Source: Citrobacter sp. 18056
Lineage (GTDB): Bacteria > Pseudomonadota > Gammaproteobacteria > Enterobacterales > Enterobacteriaceae
Assembly (NCBI GenBank): GCA_902706235.1
Contig: CACSJR010000005.1
Location: 124,001 to 188,000, forward strand
DNA length: 64,000 bases
Direction of reading: 5' to 3'
A program made the position numbers and the translations under genes. The notes under the pieces were generated by a model. The model had not been told where the DNA came from. It searched no databases and saw only the letters and a list, made by a program, of their open reading frames with translations. This document shows, in pieces, positions 39,898 through 50,126 of this stretch; position 1 is the first letter of the stretch; each line of letters opens with the position of its first letter.

Positions 39898-40123
39898 TTT
39901 TTAATCCTCTCGGAATTGATGTAGAAGCGTTCACATCAATAAGTATGTCGCCCGCTCCGTCAGGCGATATAGGACAAATGCAAAGTCAGTTAATCATTGT
40001 GACAGGATTGTGGAGAAAGCATGTCGGGTTATGGCGGTAGAAACAGCTGGTAAAATATAAGCGAAACGGCGGCATCGCTGCCGCCGATTATGTTACTAAA
40101 TGCGCGTTTCAACGTCTCAAAAA

Positions 40124-41602
40124 TTAAACGGCAGGCTGCAGCTCTGCCATTTGGCTTTTGCGCTGCTTTTTCATTTCATACAGTTCTTCATCCGCTCTTT
40201 TATAGCTCTCAGTAAAGCCATGCGTCAGTTCACTGATGCCGTAAGAGAACGATAATGGCAGCGTTGTATTTTCAAAGGGGAAACAAGAAAGCTCCGCAAC
40301 CCGCTTCGCCATCATCTGATGCGCCTGTGCAAGTGTCATATTTTGTAATAACAAAACAAACTCATCACCGCCCATTCGGATCAGATGATCACCCTGACGA
40401 ACGGATTCCAGTAGATATTGAGCAAAGAAGATAAGGGCCTCATCTCCTGCATGATGGCCCCAGGTATCGTTAATAGTTTTGAAATCATTCAAATCCATCG
40501 CAACCAGAATAGTATTGCGGCTGTTAGGAATATTTTCCGTCACGATTTTCCCGCCTTCCCGCGACAATGCTTCGGTCAGCGAATCGGTGGTGAGTTTATC
40601 CATCATCAGCTCAATTCTTCTGTGGGAGCGCGTAAAGACCATAAAGAAAAACAGCATGATGATATTAGCGAACATAAAACCTGCAAGCTTAATGCGCAGT
40701 AGTTCGGTAAAGCTCACTCGAGTTCTCAGGCAGAAGCCATTTACCAGCTTGATATCCCCGAGATTAAAATCGAGCCACGAACCGTTATCCGGGAAGATAT
40801 TCATGTCGATATCATTACCTTTCAGGCTATGAATACGAATGTCATACCCGGAATTGGCGATACTCAGTTCATTAAAAGCATCACGGAATAGAGAAGCCAG
40901 GTCGTTTCGGGTGTAATCGATAGCGATAATCCCAGACATTCGACTTCCCTGACCGACGAAGTCCTTAATCACCACCGGGCTACCGATAGTGATCGTCGGT
41001 AATTTCGAAATGGCATCCTGGTAAACATTGCTATAAAACAGTTCCGGCACGACATACCCACGATTGCTTCTCAGCAGCGAAGATGTGGCTTCTATGTAGC
41101 CAGAAAGACGAAAGTGTGGATTAGCGCCCTGTATTTCAATGGCTTTTTCGGTGTTAAAAACGTAATAGTAGCCGGTGTCACCGTCGGTATAGTAGGTCGT
41201 AAATTGGGACTTATTGGCATCGCTAAAATTGCGCCAGAACGAGCGCAAAATGGTGAATTTCTTACGGTGAGCATCATCAATATCCGCTTTCCATGCGGGA
41301 AGCTCGCTGTCGCTCAGTCGTTCATTCACTGTGCCTGCGAATTTATTGCTGTCGATTCCCATGCTTTGGTTCAGCATACTGTCCGGCAATTGCAGCATCG
41401 AACTCAGGTCAGATGCCATGCTTCTGTTATTTTGCGTGTCTTTCGTAATCAGGCGCACCACACGCGAGGTGACCAACTCAACATTGGTTCTGGCGTTAGA
41501 AAACGAAATATAAAAAGTGAACGCATTCACGATGACGACCATCACTGAAAGCACGATCAAAAAAAGCTTCTTTTCTGATTTTAGCTGATGCGAATTTTTC
41601 AT
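40124..41602 (-). CDS. Membrane diguanylate cyclase with periplasmic sensor
   Basis: A 492-residue inner-membrane enzyme that makes cyclic-di-GMP. Two membrane segments (about 12-32 and 308-328) enclose a periplasmic sensor of nearly 280 residues resembling a CACHE-type domain. The C-terminal GGDEF domain is canonical, with GGDEF at 411-415 and upstream DLNDFKTINDTWGHHAGDEAL for nucleotide and metal binding. No RxxD inhibitory site stands five residues before the motif (the preceding residues are LIRM). It overlaps the upstream phosphodiesterase-like gene by four bases, so it is the last gene of a three-gene operon. Confidence 0.9.
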   Translation of the reverse strand: MKNSHQLKSEKKLFLIVLSVMVVIVNAFTFYISFSNARTNVELVTSRVVRLITKDTQNNRSMASDLSSMLQLPDSMLNQSMGIDSNKFAGTVNERLSDSELPAWKADIDDAHRKKFTILRSFWRNFSDANKSQFTTYYTDGDTGYYYVFNTEKAIEIQGANPHFRLSGYIEATSSLLRSNRGYVVPELFYSNVYQDAISKLPTITIGSPVVIKDFVGQGSRMSGIIAIDYTRNDLASLFRDAFNELSIANSGYDIRIHSLKGNDIDMNIFPDNGSWLDFNLGDIKLVNGFCLRTRVSFTELLRIKLAGFMFANIIMLFFFMVFTRSHRRIELMMDKLTTDSLTEALSREGGKIVTENIPNSRNTILVAMDLNDFKTINDTWGHHAGDEALIFFAQYLLESVRQGDHLIRMGGDEFVLLLQNMTLAQAHQMMAKRVAELSCFPFENTTLPLSFSYGISELTHGFTESYKRADEELYEMKKQRKSQMAELQPAV

Positions 41603-44169
41603 AGCACGGACCCGTTAGCCTTCACTGTTATCACCCCATTCTGCGGTACCCAGGCCGAGAAAAGCTGTGGGCGCGAGTAGTAATAACCCTGCGCTTTCAC
41701 ACATCCCATCGACTCGAGTTTTTCGCCCATCTCCACGGTCTCTATCCCTTCGGCAACCAGCGGTACCCCGAAAGATTGCGACAGCATAATCACCGACGAA
41801 ATGATGGCCTCACTCTTACGGTCGTCCAGCACGCCTTTCACAAAATCGCGGTCGATTTTCAGACAATCGAAAGGCAGCAAATGCAGATATGATAGGCTTG
41901 AATAGCCGCTACCAAAATCATCAATCGCAACAGACAGCCCCAGACGGCGCAGATAATTGAGCGTTTCAATGACCTTTTGACTGTTTTGCAGTAGCACGCT
42001 TTCGGTAATTTCCAGACAAATATTGCTGTTAATCAGCCCGTTATGTTGAATACAGGTCAACAGATGCGAGGAGAAATCGGTCTGCTGAAGCTGTACCGCC
42101 GAGATATTGATGTGCAGCTTAAAATCGTCCGGCGCGCCGCGAGCGATAAACGCCGCCAGTTCACGACAGGCTTCTTCGATAATCCATCGACCCAGACGGA
42201 TAATGGTACCGGTGCGCTCTGCCAGGCCGATAAACACATCCGGCGGAACAAAACCGAGTTCGGCAGATTGCCAGCGAATAAGGCATTCACCTTCCGTAAA
42301 CGTGTCGCTATTATCCAGGTCGACGATGGGTTGAAGTACCAGATGGAATCCATCATTTAGCAGGTCTTCACGCAGTGCCTTGAACATGCGGATATTGTTG
42401 AGTTCACTTTCCCGCATCTCTGGGGTGAACAGGACATATTCGCGGTTCGAGCCCGTGCGGATTTGCTGCAGCGCCAGGCCTGCATTCATCATACAATCGG
42501 CCAGATTACCCGTGGTGATTGTCTCCAGCACAGCCCCGCCCTGACCGGTGAAAACATGTGACGCATCTTCCGGATCGTTTTGGATTTGTCGGGCTGGCGT
42601 GTCATGGAACAACGACGAGATCAGTCCCCAATAGGTATCGAGATCTTTTTGCTCGTTGTGGCCAGGGAAGGTCACAATGAACAAATCCTCAGAGTAGCGA
42701 CAGAAAATACTCTCCGCAGGCGCAAGCTGAATAAGGCTTTCAGCAAAGAAACGAATAAACCGCCTGGCATATACGTGGCCAAGCGTACTGCGCATATCAC
42801 GGAAATTAGTCACGCGGATCATCACTAATAAATTGCGACCATCATACAGTGACGGCTCATTCAAAAAGCCTTCGCGCGTCAGAATGCCGGTATCTTTATC
42901 TTTTTCAATGCGCTGTTTCTGCTCATTCAGCATGCCGGTTATCAGGCCAGACGCCTTGCTGAGTTCCTCTTCGAGCACGGCTATTTCCGTGAATAACGTC
43001 CCCTGTTCTGCCGATTCCCACGACTGTTTGCCGAGCCAGCGGGTTTTCTGGACCAATCGTTGCAATGGATAGAAAAAGTTTCTCACCAACATAATCATCA
43101 ACAGCATAAAGAACAGCGCCAGCGTCGACAGCATAATGAGAGTCATGAAATGAGACGTTTTATATCGGGTGTAAGGATGGAGATTCGGCGCAATCAGCAC
43201 CAGTGAACCATTAAACTGACCCGACAGGTCGCGAACCGGATGCATTATCACAAAATAGTCTTCGCCCTTATGGGTAATGATTCGCGATGATGTGGACTGT
43301 TCGTTTTCACCCTGCAGCAGGGCTTTAAGCATCGGGAAAGCGTAAATACTTCGCAGTTTGACGTGCTGTCCTTTCTGGTTTTCGTCGCCCGACGCGAGAT
43401 ATTGAGGGCGAGAAGACGAAATAATTTGCTGCTGATCGTCCAGCAGTAGCAGCGTGCTATCCGATGACGGCGCCGATTTTGTAAGGTAGTTGCTGATAAC
43501 CGTAGGGTTAATATCGGCAAAAACAACGCCCTTGAAAGCCCGGCTGTCGCCGTATAAAGGCATGCGCCAGCTCATCGCCTGGCCATTGCTGGTCGACATG
43601 TGATAATAATTTTTGGTCCAGAAAGGCCGGGTTTGTGTCATCGCTTTGACAAACCAGTGACGCGAGAAAATGTTGTAGTGCTCAACGTGTCCGACGATGT
43701 CCGAATCCTTCGACGCCGTGCGATAGATATCTAATCTGTCTCTGACGGTAGAAGAAGTTTTGATCGGGAAAATCGCCCCTGTCGCCTTATCTCTTTCATA
43801 CGCGACATACTTCCCGTCCGCCGTCGCCAGACCGATCCGTGAGATCGTATCAGAAGAGACGAAGTCATGGCCCAGCACATGTTTCAGCTGCTTCTCAACG
43901 GCAGGAGAATCAATGCCCGAAGAGGCATTGACCAAATCAGATATCAACTCGGCCGCGCGCTGAGGCTCGTTCAGATACATATTGATTCGATGGCTGAGAT
44001 ACTGGCTTTTTTGGGTCAGCGTTTTTTGCGCTATTTCCGTATACCAGTTGCTAATGTCCCGGCGCTGGAGGAAGAAAAATAGCAACAACATGATGACCGT
44101 GCAAACCATCAGGCTGAGGATGAGCGTACTCGCGAAGGATATCGAGCGTTTTTTAAGCATGCGGAACAT
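41599..44169 (-). CDS. Membrane EAL phosphodiesterase with degenerate GGDEF
   Basis: An 856-residue inner-membrane protein: N-terminal helix (about 12-34), large periplasmic CACHE-type sensor, second helix (about 340-365), GGDEF-like domain and C-terminal EAL domain. The GGDEF position reads YSEDLF, so cyclase activity is unlikely. The EAL set looks complete: ECLIR (Glu628), HINIS, EITES, IDDFGSGYSS, KIDRDF, AEGIE (Glu807) and AQGYYY. It should therefore degrade c-di-GMP. Its start and the stop of the upstream paralogue share one base, and its end overlaps the cyclase start: tight coupling of opposing activities. Confidence 0.9.
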   Translation of the reverse strand: MFRMLKKRSISFASTLILSLMVCTVIMLLLFFFLQRRDISNWYTEIAQKTLTQKSQYLSHRINMYLNEPQRAAELISDLVNASSGIDSPAVEKQLKHVLGHDFVSSDTISRIGLATADGKYVAYERDKATGAIFPIKTSSTVRDRLDIYRTASKDSDIVGHVEHYNIFSRHWFVKAMTQTRPFWTKNYYHMSTSNGQAMSWRMPLYGDSRAFKGVVFADINPTVISNYLTKSAPSSDSTLLLLDDQQQIISSSRPQYLASGDENQKGQHVKLRSIYAFPMLKALLQGENEQSTSSRIITHKGEDYFVIMHPVRDLSGQFNGSLVLIAPNLHPYTRYKTSHFMTLIMLSTLALFFMLLMIMLVRNFFYPLQRLVQKTRWLGKQSWESAEQGTLFTEIAVLEEELSKASGLITGMLNEQKQRIEKDKDTGILTREGFLNEPSLYDGRNLLVMIRVTNFRDMRSTLGHVYARRFIRFFAESLIQLAPAESIFCRYSEDLFIVTFPGHNEQKDLDTYWGLISSLFHDTPARQIQNDPEDASHVFTGQGGAVLETITTGNLADCMMNAGLALQQIRTGSNREYVLFTPEMRESELNNIRMFKALREDLLNDGFHLVLQPIVDLDNSDTFTEGECLIRWQSAELGFVPPDVFIGLAERTGTIIRLGRWIIEEACRELAAFIARGAPDDFKLHINISAVQLQQTDFSSHLLTCIQHNGLINSNICLEITESVLLQNSQKVIETLNYLRRLGLSVAIDDFGSGYSSLSYLHLLPFDCLKIDRDFVKGVLDDRKSEAIISSVIMLSQSFGVPLVAEGIETVEMGEKLESMGCVKAQGYYYSRPQLFSAWVPQNGVITVKANGSVL

Positions 44170-46769
44170 CAGAGAGTCTCCTGACCGGCGCTGTCATGTT
44201 GAGCGGTCAGCGCTGCAGCGTCCTTATCGCTGGCGACCTGTTCAGAACCATAAAACAAAGAGGAAAACGGAGCCGGATGGGCAAGATAGTAGCCCTGCAC
44301 CTGATCGCAGCCGAGGGCGAAGAAATGTTTCCGGGTATCTTCATCCTCAATGCCGATAGCAATCAGCGGCACCTGGAAACCTTTCGCCAACGTTAACAAT
44401 GAATTAAAGACACAAATGCTCTTCTCATTATTCAGTCGATTCGAAATCAAATGCTTTGAAATTTTGATGCTGTCGAACGGAATCGAATGCAAATAAGACA
44501 TGCTGGAGAAACCGGCGCCGAAGTCATCCAGGCAGATGCAGATCTGGTGGCGTCGAAGATAGTTCAGTACCTGGGAAGCCTGAGCCATATCGCGATCCAG
44601 ACCGACTTCCGTAATCTCGATGCAGATGTTTTCATTTTTAAGGCCATGCAGCTGGATGGTATCCATCAAATGCCAGGCAAAACCGTTTTGCAGCAGCTGA
44701 ATTGCCGAAATGTTGATGTGCAGTCGGAAATCCTTCGGCGCCCCACGCTTAATCATTGCGGACAGTTCGCGGCACGCTTCTTCAATAATCCAGCGACCCA
44801 GCGGAATGATCAGCCCACTTTCTTCGGCAACGGGAATGAAATCCTCTGGCGGAATTTCACCCAGCTTTTCAGAGTGCCAGCGCACCAGACACTCACCGGC
44901 CATATACGTTGCGCTGTCATCCGGTCCGGCAATCGGCTGAATCACCAGGAACAGCTCATTGCTGGCCATCGCGCTGCCGAGAGAATCATGCAGGCGGATA
45001 TTGGTCAGCTCCGTTTCCAGCATTTCAGGCAGATATAACCGCGTTTGTGCATTGCCCGATTTTTCAGCGTGACGCAGGGCTATCCAGGCATGCATTAAGA
45101 TATCGGTTATCGTCTCTGGCGTAATATCCTGCAATACCATACCCGCGTTACCGGCAAAAAGAATATTCCCCGTTCCGTTTTTGCCTGATTTATTATTCAA
45201 CGAGAATAGCGAGTTAATAATACTCTGATATTTCATGTAATCGCTCTCCTGGTTTACACCCGGAAAAACAATAATGAATTTATCAATATTATCGCGCGCC
45301 ACAATAATATTGGTTGGCAGAACGGCTTCTGCCTGCCGCATAAACTCAGTAATAAACGCATCCGCATACTTATTACCCAGCGTGTTCATGATCGACTTCA
45401 TATTGGCCACATGGACCAGCGCGACTAAGTTATGATGGTAATAAATCCGTTCATCATTTAATAAGCCACTGCGAGTGTAAAGACCGGAGGACGGGTCAAA
45501 TTCGATTTTCTTACGCATCTGTTCGAAGCTGTCAGTCAATCGCTGCGACAAATGCTTAAAACCGGATTCGAGCTCGGCGATTTCCTGGAACTGGTAGCGA
45601 TCGCTGCCTTCTGACCACTGCCCAGATTCCAGCTCTTTGGTGCGCTGTGCAATCTGACGTAACGGCGAGGTAATGCGGGTAAGCACCACGTGGACCAGCG
45701 CAGCGCTGAGCAGGAAAGTCAGGATCAACGCCACAATCATGAATTTATCATGTAGCTTTACGGTCGCGATAATTGCCGACGCCGGGATGATGACCACCGC
45801 CTGCCATTTCAATTCACCGGATGCATCGTTAACAGGAAAACGCGTGGCGTAATAACGGTCACCATCTAGCTTAAGATTAATCACCTCATTCGGGCTAGCA
45901 GCCAGAAGTGCCTTTCCGATTTTCTCAATCATCGGGGAAGTATTTTTGGTCAGCGTTGGCAGCACCATTTCTGAATTAACGTGCGGTGCGAGGCGGTGCG
46001 ACGATGAGGCCACAATCTGCTCGCGCTCATCCAGAATGAGTAAATGACTCTCCCGGTAAGGGCGCTGGCGGCGCAGCATTTTGCTCAAATTTTGCAAATG
46101 CAGTTCACTGGAAATCACGCCAATATACTGCCCCTTGCTATTAAATGCGGGCACACTGTAGGCAATACCGACCTCTTTTTCGGTACTGAGGTCACGATAC
46201 ACCGGCGTCCACAGTGGCTTCTTATACTCATTCACCGGCTGATACCATGGCCGGTTATGTATCGTGTAATGCGGGTTCTGCATGACCACCGTCGAACGCG
46301 TTGTCGACCCGGCGTACGAGACCAAAACGTCGTGCGTAGAGGCGTCTTTTAAGGTCAGATACTCTTCTTTACCACCATCGCTTCGGTGGCTGATGCCGAT
46401 GTAATCACCCTTAAGATTGCCAAACTGCAGCACATTCAGGTCGATATTGCTCTGGAAGACATCGTTCATCACGTTCATGATATCGTCATATACATCGCTG
46501 ACTGCGATATTGTCAGTCTGATAATGTTTGAACGTATCTCTCAGTACCGAATCGGCCTGACGCGGAATATTAACGTAGTCCTCAACCGCCGATTTAAGCA
46601 GGCTGGTCTTGGAAACAAACAGGTTGTGGCTGATGGTGTCCAGCAGACTCTGGCGGTCGAGATAGACTACCGTTGAAACAATAGCAAACACCATGCAATA
46701 AAATGCAATAAAGAGGGTTCTGACAGCTCCGGTCAGAGAGGATGATATTTTAAAATAACGAAAAATCAT
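44169..46769 (-). CDS. GGDEF-EAL paralogue with degraded catalytic residues
   Basis: An 866-residue membrane protein with the same layout as its downstream neighbour: helix, periplasmic CACHE-type sensor (about 40-335), helix, GGDEF-like domain (site replaced by DNIDKF) and EAL domain. ECLVR (Glu626), HINIS, EITE and LDDFGAGFSS remain, but KID has become KIS, and the first Glu of the AEGIE block is Ile805. In characterised EAL enzymes that Glu is needed for catalysis, so this copy is probably inactive and may sense c-di-GMP or control its partner. It is the first gene of the operon. No clear ribosome-binding site precedes the chosen ATG. Confidence 0.85.
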   Translation of the reverse strand: MIFRYFKISSSLTGAVRTLFIAFYCMVFAIVSTVVYLDRQSLLDTISHNLFVSKTSLLKSAVEDYVNIPRQADSVLRDTFKHYQTDNIAVSDVYDDIMNVMNDVFQSNIDLNVLQFGNLKGDYIGISHRSDGGKEEYLTLKDASTHDVLVSYAGSTTRSTVVMQNPHYTIHNRPWYQPVNEYKKPLWTPVYRDLSTEKEVGIAYSVPAFNSKGQYIGVISSELHLQNLSKMLRRQRPYRESHLLILDEREQIVASSSHRLAPHVNSEMVLPTLTKNTSPMIEKIGKALLAASPNEVINLKLDGDRYYATRFPVNDASGELKWQAVVIIPASAIIATVKLHDKFMIVALILTFLLSAALVHVVLTRITSPLRQIAQRTKELESGQWSEGSDRYQFQEIAELESGFKHLSQRLTDSFEQMRKKIEFDPSSGLYTRSGLLNDERIYYHHNLVALVHVANMKSIMNTLGNKYADAFITEFMRQAEAVLPTNIIVARDNIDKFIIVFPGVNQESDYMKYQSIINSLFSLNNKSGKNGTGNILFAGNAGMVLQDITPETITDILMHAWIALRHAEKSGNAQTRLYLPEMLETELTNIRLHDSLGSAMASNELFLVIQPIAGPDDSATYMAGECLVRWHSEKLGEIPPEDFIPVAEESGLIIPLGRWIIEEACRELSAMIKRGAPKDFRLHINISAIQLLQNGFAWHLMDTIQLHGLKNENICIEITEVGLDRDMAQASQVLNYLRRHQICICLDDFGAGFSSMSYLHSIPFDSIKISKHLISNRLNNEKSICVFNSLLTLAKGFQVPLIAIGIEDEDTRKHFFALGCDQVQGYYLAHPAPFSSLFYGSEQVASDKDAAALTAQHDSAGQETL

Positions 46770-47183
46770 AGGGGACCATGGGGAGCTGTCGGAAGATACA
46801 GGTAATTAACGAATAATAGGGTTACCGCCAGGGGAGGAATAATGCACGTGGCAAAACCTGATGGTATTTCATCAATAAGATTACCACGCACAAAAAAATA
46901 CGCCATTAGTAAGTCGTTTAATAATAAACCGGCGTTATCGCTTTATGGCTGAAAGTATTAATTTAAATTTTCGCGAGTGTGTTTGTTATATACAGATGGC
47001 GATCCGTGCGTTTTTTTCCGATGGCGCTAACGCTTACCCAGCCTACAAATCCTAAGTAGGTGGCGGTGCCTGAGGGCTCAGGTTACTAATATAAACCGGC
47101 ACGCACTTGGCATGACCTTAGAGACGAACTTTGCAGGTATCGAGATCATACGCCATAGCGCAATCGAATTAAAATAGAGTAAC
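46770..47183. other. Intergenic region with REP-like unit
   Basis: About 410 bases between the c-di-GMP operon start and the alkylsulfatase terminator. It must hold the operon promoter. The only recognisable items are a REP-like unit (47020-47047) and a small CCTGAG/CTCAGG hairpin near 47071. No credible gene. Confidence 0.6.
47020..47047. repeat. Single REP-like unit
   Basis: GATGGCGCTAACGCTTACCCAGCCTAC resembles the enterobacterial REP core (GGCGCTACGCTTACCAGGCCTAC) with a few changes. Confidence 0.5.
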
Positions 47184-47213
47184 AATAAAAACGGGCAGCT
47201 TATGCCACCCGTT
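47184..47213 (-). terminator. Terminator of the alkylsulfatase gene
   Basis: On the minus strand a nine-base stem (ACGGGTGGC/GCTGCCCGT, two G-T pairs) with an ATAA loop is followed by TTTTTATT, 28 bases past the stop. Confidence 0.75.
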
Positions 47214-47240
47214 GTTTTATACTTTATAACTTCACGATTA

Positions 47241-49256
47241 CTACTGAATCTGATTAGCCTGTTGCAGTGGCAGAACCAGGTTCATATCATTCTTGATTTT
47301 GGTATCAAGCGTGGAAGCAATCTGCTTCAGCACTTCACGATCACCTTCAACCTTCGCTTTGCCGTTGTTGAGCAGATCGTCCATTTTCTCTTTACCTGCA
47401 ACAACTGCAATAAGATCAACTTTCGAAATCTGAACATTAACATCAGCTTTCTGCGCTGGCATATCGTCAGTCAGCTCAACATAGTTAAGCACACCGTTAT
47501 GCAGATCAAGCAGGAACTTATCACCATCCATATTCAGAGCAATAGTATGGTTACCCAGTTTCTCCGCCTTGATCTGATCCGAAATCATACTGATATAAGA
47601 CATCAACAGTTTTGGTGGCAAATTAGCAATAACTTCCGGAGAAGCGGTGCTTAACTTGTTCGGTACACTTCCGCCCACACGCAGTTCGTGAGCGCCTGAC
47701 AGATAGAGGTTACGGGTAAGTGCCGTTTCTTCCTGATAACCAATCTGTTCCAGGGCATCAGCCAGCAGATAGTTGGCATCTTTGTTCGATGCATCGTAGG
47801 AAACAATATTGTTCAGGAGATCAGCCGCAAAGCGATAATCACCTTCTTTATAACTCTGAACAGCCAAATCAACGACTTTACTTTCACCACCCATTGCTTT
47901 CACATAGCGTTTGCCACGCTCAGCGTCAGGGTATTTCGCTAATTCCACAGCGTTGCCACTGAACCAGCCAAGGTTTTTGATATAGGTCGATTTCAGGTTG
48001 TTACGGGTATTACCGTAGTACGGACGGTTGTCCCACTTGTTGAACACTTTTTCAGGCAGCTTTGCATTCTCAGCGATATCATCCGGACGGTAACCGTAGT
48101 TGGCGTAACGAATGGTGGTGTTGTAAAGAGACTGATAGGCATCACGCTGATCTTTCAGATACTCAACAACGTTCTTGTTGCCCCAGACAGGCCAGGTATG
48201 TGGGCCGAACTGGACTTCAACATCATTGCCCCAACGCGCAATCGCGGCATTGATGTAGGATGCCCATTCACTTGCATCACGAGTCTTGGCACCACGCAGG
48301 GTATAGATGTTGTGTTGCAGGTGGTTAACTTCTTCTGCCATAGACAGTGCTTTCCACTGCGGGATATACACGACCATTTCCGCTGGTGCTTCTGCACCAG
48401 GCGTCAGGTAGAAGACAAAATCCACACCGTCAATGGTCGCTTTTTCACCATCTTTAGTGATGAAATGGTTTGGAATAGCCAGGGAGGAAGCACCATTCGC
48501 CAGTACTGGACCCAGCGCAGCGGTAATAGTGCCGGATGCATCTTGCTTCAGAACGTTACCGTACTGGTAGCCAGCACGACGCGCCATGATGTTACCCGCC
48601 ATCACGTTCTCACTGACAGCTTCTTCGACAAAGCCTTCTGGTGCGTAGAACGGAATTTTGCCGCTTTTGATGTCTTCAGGCGTTGCAAGACCTGCCGCGT
48701 AAATCCCGGCAAAACCACCAAAGTGGTCAGCATGGCTGTGGGAAATGATGACGCCCTTCAGCGGTTTTTTACCACGCTCTTTTTCATAAAGCTCAATGGA
48801 TTTTTTGAACGAATCCACGGAATACTCTACGTCATACAGAACGATGCCGCTGTTGGTTTCGATGATGGTGAGGTTGGAAATATCCTGCCCACGAACCTGA
48901 TAAATATGATCAGAAACTTTATACAGCCCACCACGGTTAACCAGTTGAGCATGGCGCCACAGGCTTGGGTTCACTGATGCAGGGGCTTCTTTGTTCTGCA
49001 TAAAGTTCATGCCAGTCGCACTGATCACGCCTGGGATGTCACCGTTATTGAGCAGTGGAGCGATAAACCCTTTATCCACGTTTTCGAAATCAGTTTTGCT
49101 GGCAAAATCGAGTTGCTTATACACAGCTTCGTTTTTAGTTTTAGTCACATCAGTGGCTGGTTTGCTGTCAGCAGAAAACTGATAGTCGGCAGCTAAAACA
49201 GAACCTGAAATCATCAATCCGGCACATAACAATGCCAACGGTTTTATCTTCATCAT
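47241..49256 (-). CDS. Periplasmic alkyl/aryl-sulfatase, YjcS/SdsA1 type
   Basis: A 671-residue class III alkylsulfatase of the metallo-beta-lactamase fold, releasing sulfate from alkyl sulfates such as dodecyl sulfate. The signal sequence ends SVLAAD (about residue 22). The zinc motif HSHADH is at 173-178, with a later metal ligand set around MAEEVNHLQHNIYTLRG. A central helical dimerisation part and a C-terminal SCP2-like lipid-binding domain (about 550-671) complete the family layout. The length fits E. coli YjcS (about 661). It stands alone between the c-di-GMP operon and rnpB; whether it is the yjcS orthologue moved here or a paralogue cannot be told. Confidence 0.9.
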   Translation of the reverse strand: MMKIKPLALLCAGLMISGSVLAADYQFSADSKPATDVTKTKNEAVYKQLDFASKTDFENVDKGFIAPLLNNGDIPGVISATGMNFMQNKEAPASVNPSLWRHAQLVNRGGLYKVSDHIYQVRGQDISNLTIIETNSGIVLYDVEYSVDSFKKSIELYEKERGKKPLKGVIISHSHADHFGGFAGIYAAGLATPEDIKSGKIPFYAPEGFVEEAVSENVMAGNIMARRAGYQYGNVLKQDASGTITAALGPVLANGASSLAIPNHFITKDGEKATIDGVDFVFYLTPGAEAPAEMVVYIPQWKALSMAEEVNHLQHNIYTLRGAKTRDASEWASYINAAIARWGNDVEVQFGPHTWPVWGNKNVVEYLKDQRDAYQSLYNTTIRYANYGYRPDDIAENAKLPEKVFNKWDNRPYYGNTRNNLKSTYIKNLGWFSGNAVELAKYPDAERGKRYVKAMGGESKVVDLAVQSYKEGDYRFAADLLNNIVSYDASNKDANYLLADALEQIGYQEETALTRNLYLSGAHELRVGGSVPNKLSTASPEVIANLPPKLLMSYISMISDQIKAEKLGNHTIALNMDGDKFLLDLHNGVLNYVELTDDMPAQKADVNVQISKVDLIAVVAGKEKMDDLLNNGKAKVEGDREVLKQIASTLDTKIKNDMNLVLPLQQANQIQ

Positions 49257-49674
49257 TTTTGTATCTCTCTCTTTCCAATCCGTGAGGTATTTTTTGACCT
49301 TAAAAAAACGAATTTCATGACTTTAATTACTTACCCAAAAAGGATAGTACCAAATGAGATTTTTGGTAGGAGAGGAGCGTTCAAAAATAAATTCATTTAG
49401 TTAGAGCGATTGTAACCTGCTCCCTGTGGAATAGCGGTGCCAAAGGGTCTTGTTGCGGTTTTACCCTTATTTCCGTGTGTAGTCATGGATAATGACATGA
49501 ATATCCAATGGCGCAATTGGAGAGGGTATTAAGCAAGTTTTTTGACATGCACCGCTTTGAGCTGACAAGCGTCCCAAATATCAGTACCAGTCGTGGCTTA
49601 CCGTCTCGTTTGGGTATCTGAGGTAGGCGTAAAAAACGCCGTTACGCTGAAGCGTATGAGGTAGGTAACAATCG
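49257..49674. other. Gap between alkylsulfatase and rnpB, nothing recognised
   Basis: Roughly 420 bases without a credible gene. It should contain the promoter of the alkylsulfatase gene. A GGCGT/ACGCC mini-hairpin lies near 49625-49640. No match to the tandem repeats and terminator that follow rnpB in E. coli was seen. Confidence 0.5.
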
Positions 49675-49730
49675 TTGATGTATCCCATTCCGTATCTCAT
49701 TTATGCTTCTAAGTGCCTGAGATACATCAA
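49675..49730. repeat. Nested inverted repeats downstream of rnpB
   Basis: Perfect ten-base arms TTGATGTATC (49675-49684) and GATACATCAA (49721-49730) enclose a second perfect pair GTATCTCA (49692-49699) and TGAGATAC (49718-49725). The two pairs overlap on the right, so they are mutually exclusive hairpins. They lie 18 bases past the rnpB 3' end and may act in processing or termination, or may be a small repeat element. Confidence 0.55.
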
Positions 49731-49747
49731 CTTATTGTTTTCAAAGA

Positions 49748-50118
<371 letters not shown>

Positions 50119-50126
<8 letters not shown>

